Source: Ridgeia piscesae (Eukaryota > Annelida > Polychaeta > Sabellida > Siboglinidae). Taken from it: 64,000 bases of DNA. The notes under the pieces were generated by a model. The model saw only the letters and a list, made by a program, of their open reading frames with translations, did not search any database and was not told the DNA's origin. The number at the start of each line of letters is the position of its first letter. Positions within the stretch are counted from its first letter, which is position 1. A program made the position numbers and the translations under genes. Positions 43,874-57,451 of this stretch are shown here, piece by piece. The DNA lies in assembly GCA_025642075.2 (NCBI GenBank), contig JAODUO010000053.1, positions 553,501-617,500 on the forward strand, read 5' to 3'.

Positions 43874-46484
43874 TATCACATCATGAAGTTGAAGCTAAGT
43901 AATAGCAACAGTTCTCTGGGGTTAACATGCTTCGACCTGGCCTATGATTTTAGTGAATGTAGGAACAGGTGTACAGGGTAGTTCACTTCAGTGCTACAGA
44001 GATTAGCCATAAACAGCCATGTCACTATTTGTCTTCTAGTATCAATCTACAGTAACCCAATCTGCAATCAGATATTTAGATAACCTGATACACTATTTCA
44101 CCCTGCAATGTGTTATATCTTGAAACAGGAATAGTTGCATTTCAAAGTGCAATAGAACTTTCACCTCTTTCTTTGCCTTGTTCCAATGAAGCTGTTCTTA
44201 AAAAACAACACCAATGTATTTATTGAGTTATCTACTTATCTGTTTATGGTCAAAATTATAGGGCCTTTCTCAACAAGAGGAATTTTACTATTCGATAAGA
44301 ATTCGCTTTCACAGTGAAAAGTTAGTTTGGAATAGCAGAAAAAACACACAAATGCTGCTCACAATCCCCTCATGATTACTCTAAAAAAAAAAATAACAGA
44401 AAAACGATCATTTAAAAAAACACAACACCGTAAAGAAACCTACCAAGCTGACAGACCGTATAACTGAAACCCAGAACATCTACAGAGACCATAATCCACA
44501 AAACTTGATTTATAACTCCAAACAACAAGGAAAAAGAGTAGACTGTAATCTTTACAGCTGTGCTATTGTCTGAGAGGGTCTACTCAGTTAAGCTCCCTAT
44601 CAGCTTGCCTGGTTACCTGACCACTTGGGTTGTCTAGCCCTAGTTGACTGTCTAGGCTTGTTGATTGCAGCCCAGTCCATATCTAATTAAGTGTACACTT
44701 ACACAGTGAGCAGTTAATTAATTGCTATTTAAGACAGACCCAGTAAGTTCAATCACCTGTACATAGTCAGCTCACCTACCAATCCCCTATTGTCACACCT
44801 TGAAGCCATCTACCTATTACACCTCCACTTCAATTAATTATTTCAATCACACCTGGCTTTTTTGCAGTCACAGGTACAAGGTAATTTTAGAAACACTTGC
44901 ATTCAAGCAACTAGGATGACAAATATATTATCGGCTACAGCATGTATAAGTATTCTTCCATTTTGTTTTGTTGAAGTCGAACTGACATTAACAAACTACT
45001 GTGTCAGACAGGGTATGGAAGTCCATACAAATGGACAAGGGGCCATATTCTATTATTACATTTTGACCTGGACCACCCACCCTTGACCTCCCTAAAAATG
45101 TGAGCCCCCATTTAAAAACAACTCACTGAGTGCACATCAAATGAAACCTCCAGTAATGAACAAATTAAACAGCCAAATAACCATAAATATCACATCATGG
45201 TTGAAGCTAAGTAATAGCAACAGTTCTCTGGGGTTAACATGCTTCGACCTGGCCTATGATTTTAGTGAATGTAGGAACAGGTGTACAGGGTAGTTCAGTT
45301 CAGTGCTACAGAGATTAGCCATAAACAGCCATGTCACTGTTTGTCTTCTAGTATCAATCTACAGTAACCCAATCTGCAATCAGATATTTAGATAACCTGA
45401 TACACTATTTCACCCTGCAATGTATTATATCTTGAAACAGGAATAGTTGCATTTCAAAGTGCATTAGAACATTCACCTCTTTCTTTGCCTTGTTGCAATG
45501 AAGCTGTTCTTAAAAACAACACCAATGCATTTATTGAGTTATCTAATTATCTGTTTATGGTCAAAATTATAGGGCCTTTCTCAACAAGAGGAATTTTACT
45601 ATGCGATAAGCATTCGCTTTCACAATGAAAAGTTAGTTTGGAATAGCAGAAAAAACCACACGAATGCTGCTCACAATCCCCCCATGATTACTCTAATATA
45701 ATAAAAATGTAACAACACAAAGACATCATTTAAAAAAACATCACATTCACCGTAAAGATACAACCTACCATATTTGACAGCACCACTGTAATAACTGAAA
45801 CCCAGAACATCTACAGAGACCATAATCCACAAAACTTGATTTATAACTCCAAACAACAAGGAAAAAGAGTAGACTGTAATCTTTACAGCTGTGCTATTGT
45901 CTGAGAGGGTCTACTCAGTTAAGCTCCCTATCAGCTTGCCTGGTTACCTGACCACTTGGGTTGTCTAGCCCTAGTTGACTGTCTAGGCTTGTTGATTGCA
46001 GCCCAGTCCATATCTAATTAAGTGTACACTTACACAGTGAGCAGTTAATTAATTGCTATTTAAGACAGACCCAGTAAGTTCAATCACCTGTACATAGTCA
46101 GCTCACCTACCAATCCCCTATTGTCACACCTTGAAGCCATCTACCTATTACACCTCCACTTCAATTAATTATTTCAATCACACCTGGCTTTTTTGCAGTC
46201 ACAGGTACAAGGTAATTTTAGAAACACTTGCATTCAAGCAACTAGGATGACAAATATATTATCGGCTACAGCATGTATAAATATTCTTCCATTTTGTTTT
46301 GTTGAAGTCGAACTGACATTAACAAACTACTGTGTCAGACAGGGTATGGAAGTCCATACAAATGGACAAGGGGCCATATTCTATTATTACATTTTGACCT
46401 GGACCACCCACCCTTGACCTCCCTAAAAATGTGAGCCCCCATTAAAAACAACTCACTGAGTGCACATCAAATGAAACCTCCAGG
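43874..46484. repeat. 1.3-kb direct tandem duplication (43874-45164 and 45190-46484)
   Basis: Both copies run from ATATCACATCATG to ACATCAAATGAAACCTCCAG with an offset of about 1.31-1.33 kb. Most of the length is nearly identical; only the A-rich segment near 44380-44460 / 45690-45790 differs by indels. Each holds the same 74-codon ORF (44862, 46193) differing at one residue. That ORF has no recognisable domain and is probably non-coding. Confidence 0.95.
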
Positions 46485-48880
46485 TGAATTTACCATGTGT
46501 AACAGTCCAAATTAACCAACAAATATTCTACATACTGTTCAGTGTAACACTGCACTATTCCTTCAGCACATTTAAAATATCAATGTTATGAGACTGTCAA
46601 ACACGCAACAACTACATCAATTTGCCACAAACAGAGTCTGTTTACTATACATTCTGGGTTCTGACTGTACTTTCAACATAGATCTCTAGGCATAATTACC
46701 ATGCCAAACACAGCTCAGGTATTTGGGCTGATGAGATTACAATCTGTCAGCAGATTCAGCACTATAAAGCAATGTGATGATTAGCTGTCAGCTAAAATTA
46801 CCTAAACCCTCGCATGCATTCCATAAAGATCATACTTCAACCACTGGTCAATTTATAATGATACAATACACTTTTTATTTATGTTTATTGTTTTTAACGT
46901 GGAAGTGGCAATCACTTGCATTTGCTAGTTGTAAACAGTTGATAGCAATATAAATAACAATGAAGCTGCCTGTGTAAAATAATAAAAACTCAAATTCTCA
47001 CGATAGCAATATTGAGTCTTATTTGAAAGTGTCCAGATGTTAGTGGGGTAAACTAAATTAGCCTATCAAAATAGTTTGCATAGTTTTCTTACTTTGTGTA
47101 TCTGCAGTTGTGGATGGTTATGTCTGAACCAATAATGTTTACAGTGGACAGTCTGACTAGAAATAGACTAGTGTCTTTGAAGCATAGCGATAACATTGAT
47201 CATAATGATATAATACTAATTAATTATTAAATATATCCTGGGGGTAAATGATATCAATATTACAAAACTACTGACAGTGCATAATAAATGCCTTTGTATG
47301 GCAGCAGTACAATGTTTAATGATACCAACACACAACATCAACAAACTCTGAAATATGCACATCAAGCTGTTTACAACGTCCCACCTAAGAGAGGGGAGTA
47401 TTACAAGCGTGAAAGGATCAGAAATATACCATGGTTTGTTTATTGGACAATCAGCAGGTGTGCCTACTAACTCAAAGTGTTGACGCTGTGTCAGGTTTCG
47501 GGGATCAGTGAGGCACACAACACATCAAGAGTGTGTAGATGAAACACAGGTGTTGACGACAAGTCAGAAATATCTACACCTGTCTGGGGTGCTACTTAAC
47601 CAAGCAATCAGACAGCTTCAGTTGGTGGGAATGAGTGGCTCACTGCCAGGTAGCATGGCTCTGTCGGTGAGATGATGATGCAATCAACATTGCCAGGTTA
47701 TCCTGTTTAATTAGAAATGCCCCAGACTGGCTGTCCCTGTCTGCCAAATGCAGCCCTCCTGGGATAGTCTTATCTGTGCATATAAGTAGCATCACCTAGA
47801 CTGTGGTACTACTGAGGGAAACACCATAACTCTGGTTCTGTAGGGTGGTCTACTGTTGTTGCCCATTACCGTGTTTTCTGTACAATTACAAATCACTGTA
47901 TCATCCAAACCTGCTATTTATTCCACATCACTGATTCTGATTCCCCATCAATTTCAATTTCCAAGTCCAACTTTTGTTTATACAAAATTTTTAATATTCT
48001 TCAAGTTTGACATCCACTTCATTCAAAAAAGTTAATTGGCACTGGTAGTTTAACTCAGAGTGCAACGTTACCAACCTGCCTTTGCCAAAAACAAAGTGAC
48101 TAATTATAATTCAAAGCATTTATTATGAGCTTAAATATAAAGTTCTGTTATTTTGGCAAATACAGTTGTGAGAAACAAATCACTTGGGGAAGTGCAGTAT
48201 ATAATAGTGTAGATTTAATGGTTTTTGTCTACATGTAAAACGTAACAGTACATATTTTTATTTATAAGTATGTATTTGCACAGTACTTTAGAAACAAAAA
48301 AGGATAGTGGTCCCGTGGAATCAGAGAAATTATTCCAGTATGCAATTCCAGTACTGATTCTGCTGCTTTCGCATCAAACAATTCCAATACCACCCAATAA
48401 ATTTTGATTCCACTACTTTCATGATGACAAATTCTTATTCCAATTTTCATTGCAGAATTGCAGTTGGATTTAGCCTTTCATTCAAATTCCAGGTCTGGTA
48501 TCACCATTGCAGCTGAGTTTCTGACATATACCTATATAATAATTCCATACTAATTCTTTGTGATTTCACAAGTGTTTTAAACTGCTAATCACATGTATTT
48601 CCTTTAAATAGTTGACACTTTTCAAAGCTTCAGACTGTTATACATAGATTTCAGTGTGAGTGCTCTACCATAATGTAGTATGATGCACATACAGGGCATT
48701 ATGGGTATTCAGTTGTGCTGAAAAAATTTTTACTGCAACAGCAAAAAGATGTGGTTTTCTAACCATAGATATTATCCACTTTGTAGGTTAAATGAAAAAC
48801 ATGGGAATTATTTAATGTATTACTTAACTTCTCAATGATTATATATCCTACTTATGGCCAAATGTCTAGTGTATAATTAT
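46485..48880. other. No gene recognised
   Basis: AT-rich intergenic sequence. 47930-48500 has loose repeats of TTCCAATTCTGATTCC. No exon with splice sites is recognised. Confidence 0.3.
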
Positions 48881-48887
48881 TATCATC

Positions 48888-49128
48888 ATCTTGCTGATAG
48901 GTTTTTGCCTGCTGTGTGTCCCAATCTAATCGTTTTCTAGCACGACTGCATAGCCGAATCTTGATCATCTTCAGTATATTTAAAAATAGTTACGGAAGGT
49001 TGTAGCGTTCTTTGGCCCAGTGTTTGTCAATTCTGTTCTTAAAAGTATCTAGTTAAGGGTGTATGATATTTTTGGGCAAGCTCCAGTCGTCGATAATTTT
49101 TGAGCTGAATGAATAATCATGATTTTAT
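48888..49128 (-). mobile_element. Non-LTR retrotransposon (CR1/L2-like) 3' fragment
   Basis: The minus strand reads YSFSSKIIDDWSLPKNIIHP, stop, LDTFKNRIDKHWAKERYNLP, stop. This is the last part of CR1/L2 reverse transcriptases, where a W-x-LP block is followed by F-KNRLDKHW. A stop lies within the coding part. A GATGATGATAATAAT tract at the low-coordinate end could be the 3' tail. It is a short dead copy of a family different from the others here. Confidence 0.7.
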
Positions 49129-49224
49129 TATTATTATTATTACAGAATATAGCCTATGGCTGTGTTTTATTACAGCTGGGTGAAGGATAAGATGTGTAAA
49201 GTAACATTTCTTCTTCTTTTCCAG

Positions 49225-49276
49225 ATACCGCCTAGCGTCAACATGCTGACGATACGAACAGGAAATGTGTCAGCCT
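49225..49276 (+). CDS. Weak candidate terminal exon
   Basis: A strong acceptor (TTCTTCTTCTTTTCCAG, ending 49224) is followed by an open frame PPSVNMLTIRTGNVSA and TGA at 49274-49276 in phase 0. In phase 1 it gives only YRLASTC before a stop. I recognise no protein and found no donor exon upstream. It could also be a non-coding exon of the methyltransferase gene or nothing. Confidence 0.2.
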
Positions 49277-50078
49277 GACACTGCTCGTAGACGACACAGA
49301 CAGTCTGTCACAGAGTGACAGACATCGTAAAAGTTGGTTGTAGGCGTAGTAAGTCGTTCGACATCGCCGTTGTTAACTGTGTTACTCTTTTCCTGTTGAG
49401 TGATGTGTTATCGCTATACTCGCTTACTTAGATTTGTAGGTCCCTGAATACTACACTCACAAGAGCACGAAATCTGCTAGTTATGAAACGTTATGAACGC
49501 AATATCGCCCGTGGCAAGACTAGCGCTGCGATACGCACAGTCGTTTCAACTTCCCTAACACACGACTTGATTTGTGATTTGCACGAATAGGCCATTAGAT
49601 TGACCGTAAGTGATCCGAGAGATTACCTTGATTCCAGAGGTGACTGTAGTTGTGCAGAAATGCCAAATTTATTTAACAAAATCTTACCTCTAGGCGTTGA
49701 TGCTCGAAAGACGTCCGTGTCCAGTAAGGGGACGATGCTCGTACACAAATACTGCCCTCTGTCGAATGTAAAGGTACTACAATTTGTTACGAGAGGTAGA
49801 CTGCAAAATAGGATGCATAAAACTTTATTATTTATACAAATAACTAATACCGCTAAAGGTGCTAACATCTTCGTGAATATAAACTATCCAGTTTTTCATT
49901 TGTACTGTATTAATACAAATAAGAACACTATAAATTGTTGACAACTAGGAGGAACTTCCAGACGTCGTGCGTGACATTGAGTTGAGCGAGAATCTGCAGC
50001 TTGCTAAATACATAACATAAACTTCCTGTTTATCCACGTGTGTGGTGCGGGTGTCCGCCTGGAATACATTCGATTTTC
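49277..50078. other. Upstream region / 5' UTR of the methyltransferase gene
   Basis: No other gene recognised. The 113-codon plus-strand ORF at 49600 has no domain or splice support. The promoter should lie here but no TATA is evident near the start codon. Confidence 0.3.
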
Positions 50079-52925
50079 ATGGCTTTACCGAATAAGAATG
50101 AACATTATAAAGACAAAACTTACTGGAACAAGCGATATACAACAGAGGAATCATACGATTGGTTTGCAAAATACTCGGCTTTCCGTTGCCACATTTTAAC
50201 AACAGTGAAAAAGGACGACCGAATTCTTATGCTTGGTAGGCCGGGGTTGGCTTAGGCCCTTAGTGTAATAATTGTTTTATAGGCTATACATACTATAGCT
50301 ATGCTTTGGCTATAGCTTATAATATACTACGGACACGGAAATACACCATGTCCATGATAGAGTTATAGTATACACATGTCAATTTAGAAATTATAAACTA
50401 ATGATCATTAATTGAAGCTAATAAGTGTGTTTTGTTTAATTGACAAATTCCTGGTGTTATGTTTTTAAGCGTTTTTGAACGTGCAGCGACTGCAATCTAT
50501 TATGGCCATGGATATTGCATCGACAATCGGTGCATATTGCAAAGACAGTCAATTTGGACCAAACCACTATTCCAAAATAGGGATGTGAGGTTATAACAAT
50601 GGGAGCCCAACTTGACTTGTATAAAAGTATTACCCCAACCCTAACCATGACACTAACCCTAAACCTAACCCAAACTCACACCCCCATTTTGGAATAGTGG
50701 TTCGGTCCAAATCAGCCCTGCACCGTCAAACTATCTTTCGATGCTTTTTCAACACTGTATGGCATCGTTTTCTTTGCCTGTTCTAAGTTCAGGCATCTCT
50801 CATATAAAACTGACTACATGTATTTTTTGCTCAAACCATAGCTTTATGTAGAGACCCGTCCACCCGTCATTTGGACAGGTAAAACGAATATGGACAGGTA
50901 GAAATATGGTGGACGGGTTGTGGATGGGCAAAAAAATGAAGGAGCAAAAAAGGTCTTCCAAAACCATAGATATTGTTAGTTATGCCTTGAAAGTGAGTGA
51001 AAATTGTGTGTTTGTAGTCCATTTCAGGTCAGCTGACATATTTAAAAGTGTGTAAACTGGCTTAACAGTTAACATCCATGTGTCCACCAAAACATGTGTG
51101 ACTGGCAATAATTTTATCCTGCATAAAGCCCTGGCTCAAACAAATGTTACACATTCTGAAATACGACAAACCATGGACTTATATGTATATGTGCATATAA
51201 GTCCGTCGACAAACTTTCGAATAGATGCGCTGACTCTAAACACGTTATCTGGTGACAGCATGCACATTCCCATGCTGTAATGCGCATGCGTCGAAAAAAT
51301 GTTGGTGCAATAGTCCCACAACTATTTTACCAACTTTAGGTGCTATATACACTTCGATCTATTATATAGAGCTCAATTTAGTCAAAAATACATGTAGCTC
51401 TACCTCAAGAATTTGAGCATCTCCTAATACTTGACTCCCCTTGAGGCCCAAAACCTTCATTCTGCATCCATCACTGACCATGGGTGAACCCTCAAATAAA
51501 ACTCTTTCCTGGAGCATAACCCTGGCCTAAATGGGAGAAGGGGCGAAGGATGATGCAGCACTTATGTTAATAGCTACAGACAAGATCTTTAATATACGCA
51601 CCTTTGCCAAATTGCAAACTTATGTGACATCGTAATGTTTCAATACACATGCATATGATATGTTAAATATAATGTAGCAGCCATGCATGCATGCTGGCAT
51701 GCCTTTATTTTTTCTTCTTTGATTTATGGCTTTATTCCATTAATTAAATAAATACTTTTGCATGCATGCATGGTACGGATTGGTACCTCTATATAGCTAT
51801 GACATGTGCAGATTGTGTACATATTCAGTTAATGGTGCCACTAATCAACATGGCAGTTAACAATATTCGCCAATAAATGCATAGGGTCAATTAAGCACTA
51901 TTTAAATTTATTTCTTGAAAAAACATGTAATATACGTGTCACAATGTCATAAAGTAATGATTGCATTTTCAGGATGTGGAAACAGTAGCTTAAGTGAAGA
52001 AATGTATGCTGACGGATTCACAAAAATAACAAACATTGACTACTCTCCAGCTGTGATAGAGAACATGAGAGAACGATGTTGTAAGCTGTCGCACATGGAC
52101 TGGCAGGTGATGGACATTACAGATCTACAGTTTGACAATGGAACGTTTGAAGTTGTCATAGAGAAAGGCACACTTGATGCCATGCTCGTTTCCGAAAATG
52201 ATCCTTGGAATATCTCGGCAGAAGGCGAGGAGATGATTAACAAGATTCTTGGTCAGGTTTGTTCATTTTTCAGTAAGCGCATTAGATTGAAAACTGGTAA
52301 TTATAATGGTTCATATACACGTGTAACTTGCCAACTGTTGCAATCATTATCACTGTATTTAATTACCTGTGACATTGTGGCCTTTATTATATTTATTTTG
52401 GAAAGTGTGTTAATACATACTGTATCCATTCTTTTAAACAAACGGTATGCTGAAACAAATTTGAGATGTAAAAAGTATGTAAAATTATGTGATCTCATAA
52501 GCGCACACCAATTTCATCGCTGCATGTATTTTGTATGGTTCCCAAAATTATGCCAATGTACCACGCCAGGTGGCAGCACCTCTGTGTCCACTTACTAGGT
52601 GATTCATCACACCAACAAACATATTCACATTTTTATAAATTATTGATGTTTACCATAATCTTATAACAAGTTAGTTATGATAATCAAACATTGCAGAAAA
52701 CTAACTACTTAGTGAAAGAGGCTAGTAGATTAGCCATGATTACCCAGACTCAGTGAGGTGGCAGCACTTGTTGGCCCCTCAAACCTGTCTGGGAGATTAC
52801 TGCTTTGCCAATGTTGCCACCAGGGCGACTTTACCGCAGAACATGGTAGAGACGCTGATTGGTTCTCAGGCCAACTATGAAATAAAACTAACACAAGAAT
52901 ATACTTTTATAAAATAATACTATAC

Positions 52926-52961
<36 letters not shown>

Positions 52962-55900
52962 AATGACAGGTCGTTGCAATGGTAATCCTGCTCAGTACGA
53001 GAGGAACCGCAGGTTCAGACATTTGGTTCATGTGCTTGGCTGATAAGCCAATGGTGCGAAGCTACCATCTGGGGGATTATGACTGAACGCCTCTAAGTCA
53101 GAATCCCGCCCAAATCTGTTGACGATATTTTCTGCGCCTCCTCGTTGGCAGGCAACGATATGCGCGTGTCGACCGTTCTTCGGCGCACGCGGTGGCTCGG
53201 CCACAGCAGACGGCTATCTTCGGGCGTAGAGCGTTGCGTCCGAGTGCCGAAGCGATACCCACCCCGTGCAATGTAGAGGTGCAACATTAAACATTCAACA
53301 TTAAACTTATACTCACAACAAAATAAACAGAAATACAAGTTGTTTATGAAGCAGGATTTACGACAGGATTAACCTCGATTACCCTGGCTCTGTGAGGTGG
53401 CAGCACTTTTTAATCCCTTCACACGGATAACTTTCCAATGCCCGCTAAGTGACCAGATTGCCTTCTCAGCAAAGTTACGCAGCTGAGCAAAAGTCGGTTA
53501 AGTGAGATTACAAATAGATGTGAAGTGTGCAATCTACAATACAAACGATACATGTTCCCAGCCAGCTGTATATGCATGTATAGTGTATGGCCATCTCAGC
53601 ACACGATTGCCAAATGATTTTGCATCCAATGTGAGCAAACTATAACACTACAGCTTAATAATTTACGTGGACATTTTTGATCATCATTGAGCTTTGAATA
53701 AGATAATGGTAGAAATTAACTTATAATTGTTGAGTTAAATGATAATGTTGGATTTGGAGATTGGTGTCACGGAGTCAAGCACTGTTAAAAGGAGGGGTGT
53801 ATGCTTATTAGGCCATGTACACTTAATGTAACGAATATGGTACCTCTACTGCCAAAGTTGATACTTCAGCATCCAGTGATTCCTGTCCTCAGGACTGATC
53901 AAGGCACTTTACATGTTACTCTCTGGCAGACCTGTTTAATTGAACACCATCTCAACCTTTTTGGGAAGCATTCAGCCATGCTGCAATTAATGTGCAGACT
54001 ATTTATAAAGTCAAAACATATATCTACCACTGTCCACCAGACATCGGGTCAAATACATTAAAATGTATTTAAATGCAAATACTCTTGAGGGATTCAAATA
54101 CAAATACTTTTAAACGCAAACATATTTAAATATACATTGGGAAGTATTTCAAATACTTTTCAAATACTTTTCAAATACTTTTCCTTTTCAGGATATATTA
54201 CTATAATAGGGAAAAAGAGCAAATCATATATCGTGACATCTAGTTTACAGGCATAATTAGTGTTTTACTCATACAATGACAGGCAGACCAGTGCTAGGGG
54301 GTATTGTTACTGCTAACTACATCACAGTAACAACTTACTCAGAAACCTCTAACCACAGAGGTAAAGGCCATAATCTGTTTGTTAATTACGCCTGGAGATC
54401 CATACTAAAATGCCTATGTTGCCCTCAGAAGAGACAGTGCTAATGACTGCTAGGATCTTGTGAGGAAGTGTGACAGCTGAACTGGAAAGACAGCCTGGAG
54501 GCCAGAATAGCCTGGTGCCAGCTTGGAGCCTGACTAGAGGACAAAGGGGATATTGACCTATGGTCATTGCCAGGTGTTAATCCCTCCTTCTAGCAAACAG
54601 AAGTTGTGGTCACTGCCAACACCACAGGGGATACCTTATGTCAGGTGTCTTCAGTAAAAGGCGCTGTTGGGTGAAAGACACATTACAGTTGCAATCGATG
54701 GGTATTTTGAAGGTTGAAAACAACTTGTTTGGGAAAAAATGGTTTATAGTGAAGGTAATCAGTTTGGCAGGCATCATGAAGCAGAAATGTTGATGCAGAC
54801 AATGTATTTGAAAATGTATTTGAAAATATCAAATACTTTAAGAAAGTATTTAAATAAAAATACTTTTCATTCCTAAAGGTCAAATACAAATACTTAAAAA
54901 AGGTATTTAAATACCCCCATCTCCGCTGTACAGTGTCTATAGCCAGGTACTCATTCACTCAGCTGAGTTAACTGCAGCAGTGAAGGGAAAACGAACTTGC
55001 CCAAGGTACAACATGGCAGCCCAGGATGTGAACCCAATTTATCTTAGCCGAGAGTTCAAAATTCTAGCCAGTGAACAACTGCGCCATTACTTGTATGTCA
55101 GCATCTAACTGGTTAGAAATAAAATATGTGGCAAGTGTCTAAACATGAAAGTCTATCATTCATTTTTTTATAATTCAAAACCAGCAAACACTAACGCAAT
55201 ACTTACTACAATATATAACGAGTATCACTGTGGTTGTAATGCTGTTTAATTGTTATAATAAAGTGCAAATTGTCGGGTCTAGTTTGTGTCTTAAAATGCA
55301 GCCACGGAATAACCGAGTGTTCAAGATCTCAGTGTAAACACTGGCACCTAGGGCTAGGTAGTAGGTGTGTCGTGGAAGAATCACCATACTCAGAATTAAG
55401 ATACGCTTTCATGTCCCACATTAGTTCGTGAAGTTCTATGATGGACAAAATTTTGTCAATATCGTAGAATATAGCACGCCTCAATTACTGCAATATATTA
55501 TAATAGAAAAATTAGAATAAGTTCGTAAATTTTGCACGAGGCGGATCATTGAGCGTCCCAAGGCCAAGCTCAGGTTATTAATTGACTCTATTTAGGACGA
55601 CATTTTTTGTGAGTACAGTATAAGACCTAAAAAAGTGCGTAAACATGGTGGATTAGTATTCTGTCTGAAATTCTGCATCCACGTGCAATACTATTTCATA
55701 CGGCTAACTGTATACACTCATAATAACCGTACGTGTACGTCCGCGTTTCAACGTACACAAAATGCGTGGTTTGAACGTAGCCATCAGGTATCATCACTTT
55801 TCGGTTTTACATTGTACTGTAAAAAAAATTTGAACAGCATAAGTAATTTATTAATATAACAGCTTCATTGTCAAAATAAAAAATATACTTCTTAAAGGTC

Positions 55901-57387
55901 TAGGTAACAACGAAATGCGAAAAGTTAATCAATTATGCAAGCTCCGCAATGCGGCGCCACCGTTTGTTGTGCCTGGAATCTAGTTCCCGAGACCTTCCCA
56001 TGTGGCGCCTCACAATAAGATTTCGTGTAGAGACGTGCGGTGGACTGTGACTTACGCATAAACAATCGCATGGCAGTTTTCGTTGTTGAAATAATTTTCG
56101 TTTCCAAAACACAAACGCACATATGCACACATGGTGTGTGTGTGTGCGTGCGTGTGTGTATATCATATTTTTTACATGTTATACAAAATGCCCCGTTTTA
56201 TTGTATTGTATGACATGTTGCAAAACATACGCACTGCGTCACGCACTGCATACACTGTGCGCGCACACTTACACAAGTACACTCACACGCACACACAAAC
56301 TATTTACTAGAACAGGCTTACGTCATGCTTCAAATCGCTAAATAATTATGACGTCACGCAATTGTTCGGTTTAGTTATTATTTTGTAAAAGTGCATTTAC
56401 CAGCCTAAGTATCTAATTTAAGAAGCATAGGTGCATGCCCGCGCGAACACACCATTTCCATACACATCCAAAGCACATCCATCTGAACTTGTAAACAGAT
56501 TTAAAGAAACTCTACTTAGTTTCGGTATCTGACGTAAGTATAGAGGGGATCTAAACACCAACCCGCTTGGGATTTAGCCAGTGTAACATAAACATTTACT
56601 GGGTGCGCAGGTGTACGTAATCTCAAACGCAACACCCTTTTGAACGCATACATTTGAACGTGTCGCCATCTGGCGGATGTAATACAAGACTAGCAGACGA
56701 GAAGGGCATAGGCGTGTCTAGACCCGTCTCACACCGCTATAATAATAACCAATAATAACGATAATACATTATACATGGCCTTAAAGCATAAGACGTTGCG
56801 CTATTTGTTATGGTCACTATTCATACGATACATCCACAAAACCCACCTAAACATTACCTAAGGTGGTGTTGATCGTCACCCCGTATTAGGTGGTAACTAA
56901 ATCGTTACAGTGGCGCCATACAACGATTGAAGCGAAATTATAACTATTAGAACGTGCACCTTATAGCTTATTTTATTGATATTTCATTAATTATTCTTGT
57001 TATATGTTACTTATTTTATGATTAGCTGGATGATAATTTACCAACATAAACTTAATGTATTTCTTACTCAGCAGATGCACTGTATGTTAGCACCGTAATA
57101 ATTCATTGTCAAGTGGGGTGGTTTTGAATGTGTATAGTTGTTGTTATTTTGTGTGTGATTTTCTATGTGGTATTTACTCTGGCATGTTTGTATTTATATA
57201 TGGTTTTGTGTAGACAAATCATGTTATTTGTTTAAACAAATCATATGAAAACATATGTTATCGTGTTATTCATCGTGTGTGCTTGCGTGCGTGCGGGTAT
57301 GTGTGTTTGCATGTGTGTATCTGTGTTTGCGTGCGTGCGTGCATGCCTGTTTGTGTGCCTGTGCTTGCTATATATATATTTATATAT

Positions 57388-57451
<64 letters not shown>

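Noticed and set aside
44862..46417. Duplicated 74-codon ORF as a gene pair
   Set aside because: It is carried along in a 1.3-kb duplication, has no recognisable domain, and the rest of the block is equally conserved.
51915..52598. Single-exon 227-codon reading of methyltransferase exon 2
   Set aside because: The part after KILGQ loses family similarity and contains a GT donor at that point; exon 3 at 57529 continues the family sequence in phase.
53093..53338. Minus-strand ORF of 81 codons
   Set aside because: It lies over the 28S rRNA variable domain and has no coding support.
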